In this document: positions 6,026-7,282 of the stretch, piece after piece | Layout of the letters: every line of letters starts with the position of its first letter | How positions within the stretch are numbered: position 1 is the stretch's first letter | Source of the DNA: an uncultured Clostridia bacterium | GTDB taxonomy: Bacteria > Bacillota > Clostridia > TANB77 > CAG-508 | Assembly (NCBI GenBank): GCA_934177795.1 | Contig: CAKPPS010000041.1 | Location: forward strand, 1 to 7,282 | Length of the DNA: 7,282 nt | Reading direction: 5' to 3' | Notes under the pieces: model-generated | Seen by the model: the letters and a program-made list of their open reading frames with translations, nothing else | Database searches by the model: none | What the model was told of the DNA's origin: nothing | Position numbers and translations under genes: made by a program

Positions 6026-6054
6026 ATTTTATCATATTTTGGTTGGTTTGGCAA
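6026..6054 (-). promoter_or_regulatory. Sigma-A-type extended -10 promoter of the DUF1294 gene
   Basis: TTGCCA (6049-6054) and TAAAAT (6026-6031) lie 17 nt apart, with TGA immediately before the -10 as an extended element. Transcription would start near 6019, leaving a leader of about 26 nt that contains the GGGAGGG ribosome-binding site. It lies between the upstream terminator and the gene, as expected. Confidence 0.75.
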
Positions 6055-6109
6055 ATGTAAAGAAACTGGAATAATGTAAAATTTTTTCATTCCCTTTTTC
6101 CTCATTGTT

Positions 6110-6146
6110 AAAAAAATATGGTATATAATTAATTTACACACCATAT
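6110..6146 (-). terminator. Intrinsic terminator of the partial surface-protein gene
   Basis: On the minus strand the arm at 6136-6146 pairs with 6116-6126 over 11 bp (seven Watson-Crick pairs in ATATGGT/ACCATAT, then four more with two G-U wobbles). The loop is 9 nt and a run of seven T residues follows. The stem starts 11 nt after the TAA stop codon at 6158-6160. Confidence 0.9.
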
Positions 6147-6157
6147 CATACACTATC

Positions 6158-7282
6158 TTATAAAATAATTACTGAACGAAAACCACCATCATGATAATTG
6201 TCTCCGTAAGTGATTTCAGAAGATAAAATCCCAGCTTTGCTCTCTCCATAAAAGCCACTTCCTCGCACAGTAAATACTGCTGCTGTATGCCCTATTGGTA
6301 CTCCATCATTTCCCCACGTTCTAGCATATTGAGGAACTACTCCACTTTCTTTCGCTGGTTCATCTACAGTTATAAACCACTCTCTATTTCCATTATTATC
6401 ATAAGGAGCATAGTATGAGCATTCACTTGCTACCTCATTTACCCCTATTCCTTTGTGTTTTGCCATTTGTTTAAAATTATAATCTGTTAATCTTTTTCTT
6501 GCTGTTTGATATTTTACTGCTCTTTTTGTATAATCAGTTAAACTAATTTGACTTATCGGTTCTTCTCCCTCTATATATATTCGATTATTCTTTTCCTCTT
6601 CGCTAACTTCATAAGAATCCCATAAATTTTTGTATATCTCATTCAATTTACCATTTTCAAAATATTTTATTTTATCATTTGATGTGCTGTGCCCTGTAGT
6701 ATTCAAATTAGATATTTCATTATCTAAATATGCTGCTACCCTTTCCATCGCTCCACCATTCATATCATATATCCCTGTTGTATTTCCTGTTGTGCTCGCC
6801 GTCTGGCCATTAATTGTATTGTAATTATGAGTATCATCTATTTTTTCATATCTTCCTTCATCTGTTTCTGACTTTGGTCCTTGCCCTGTATACATATTGT
6901 ATGTGTACCATGGTGTTGAATTTATTTTCCCAGCCGCATTTATTTTTGGCACACTTCCATATTCACTATAACTCAAATATGCTACTGCTCCCCATTCACT
7001 ATTTTTTATTAAATGACTACTTGCATAATTTATCCCAAATTTGTCTTTGTCTGTTGTAGTTATATCCATACTTCTTTTTTCACTCTCACCTATTGTTATA
7101 TGTCTCCAACTTATTTTATTAGGCAAACTTTTTGCTATTGTTGTTTCATCTGGATGATATTGTTCTTCATTAGATGTACTACTTGCATTACCTACTGCAT
7201 TTCCGTTTTTATCTGTTCCACTTGCTTCAAATTTTGCTACCCAGATTCCTGTTAATGCTGTTCCTCCTAAATTAAATCCAGG
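6158..7282 (-). CDS. Partial secreted/surface-type protein with FGE-sulfatase-like C-terminal fold
   Basis: The frame is open to the right edge, so 374 C-terminal residues are present and the start is missing. The TTG near 7126 has no ribosome-binding site and is internal. In window numbering, GIWVAKFEAS (12-21) opens the domain, then SEWGAVAYLSYSEYG (95-109), GIYDMNGGAMERV (170-182), FTVRGSGFYG (337-346) and C-terminal GGFRSVIIL (366-374). The last three resemble the DMxGNVWEW, RGGSW and GFR elements of the formylglycine-generating-enzyme/C-type-lectin fold. Only one cysteine is visible, so the paired catalytic cysteines of aerobic FGE are absent and a binding or structural role is more likely. 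Similar domains occur, from memory, in large secreted or pilin-like proteins of gut Firmicutes. Its function is unknown. Confidence 0.82.
   Translation of the reverse strand, partial: PGFNLGGTALTGIWVAKFEASGTDKNGNAVGNASSTSNEEQYHPDETTIAKSLPNKISWRHITIGESEKRSMDITTTDKDKFGINYASSHLIKNSEWGAVAYLSYSEYGSVPKINAAGKINSTPWYTYNMYTGQGPKSETDEGRYEKIDDTHNYNTINGQTASTTGNTTGIYDMNGGAMERVAAYLDNEISNLNTTGHSTSNDKIKYFENGKLNEIYKNLWDSYEVSEEEKNNRIYIEGEEPISQISLTDYTKRAVKYQTARKRLTDYNFKQMAKHKGIGVNEVASECSYYAPYDNNGNREWFITVDEPAKESGVVPQYARTWGNDGVPIGHTAAVFTVRGSGFYGESKAGILSSEITYGDNYHDGGFRSVIIL

Noticed and set aside
6158..7126. TTG at 7126 as the true start of the surface-protein gene
   Set aside because: The frame is open for 52 more codons to the window edge with matching composition and domain-like sequence, and there is no ribosome-binding site before the TTG. 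The gene is partial.

Overview
The window is about three-quarters A+T and every supportable gene lies on the minus strand. The codons favour AAA, ATA, TTA, AGA and GAA, ribosome-binding sites are GGAGG-like, and TGA is used only as a stop, so the standard genetic code applies. This suits a low-GC Firmicute, most likely a Clostridia-type gut or anaerobic lineage. The species cannot be named from the sequence. No rRNA, tRNA, CRISPR array, insertion sequence or integrase is visible.

Reading in the direction of transcription (right to left), the right edge holds the 3' part of a secreted or surface-type protein whose C-terminus resembles the formylglycine-generating-enzyme/sulfatase-modifying fold. 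It ends in a strong intrinsic terminator (6110-6146). A well-formed extended -10 promoter (6026-6054) then drives a small DUF1294 membrane protein. That gene ends 3 nt before an 87-nt nested inverted repeat with a T tract (5597-5686).

A gene-free stretch follows (5247-5689). Its centre (5436-5524) is a dense group of DnaA-box-like 9-mers, including one perfect TTATCCACA and a 12-bp inverted repeat. Left of it lies extremely AT-rich DNA, then a rhodanese gene whose start codon and ribosome-binding site sit inside a 9-bp hairpin. A good promoter overlapping the rhodanese stop codon begins a tight cluster: lepA (elongation factor 4), rlmB (23S rRNA 2'-O-methyltransferase, GTG start) and a 605-residue membrane-anchored protein of unknown function. 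The gaps between these three genes are only 21 and 19 nt. The cluster ends in a 12-bp-stem terminator overlapping the last stop codon (357-396). The leftmost 356 bases hold no convincing gene, only weak leftward promoter-like elements and short direct repeats, probably the upstream region of a gene beyond the left edge.

lepA and rlmB both serve ribosome function: EF4 acts on stalled or mis-translocated ribosomes and RlmB modifies the peptidyl-transferase region of 23S rRNA. The rhodanese could supply or detoxify sulfane sulfur, but its link to translation is only positional. The most unusual non-coding signal is the DnaA-box cluster, which lies between same-strand genes with no dnaA in view. 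It looks more like a DnaA titration or regulatory site than the main replication origin, though an origin cannot be excluded from this window.
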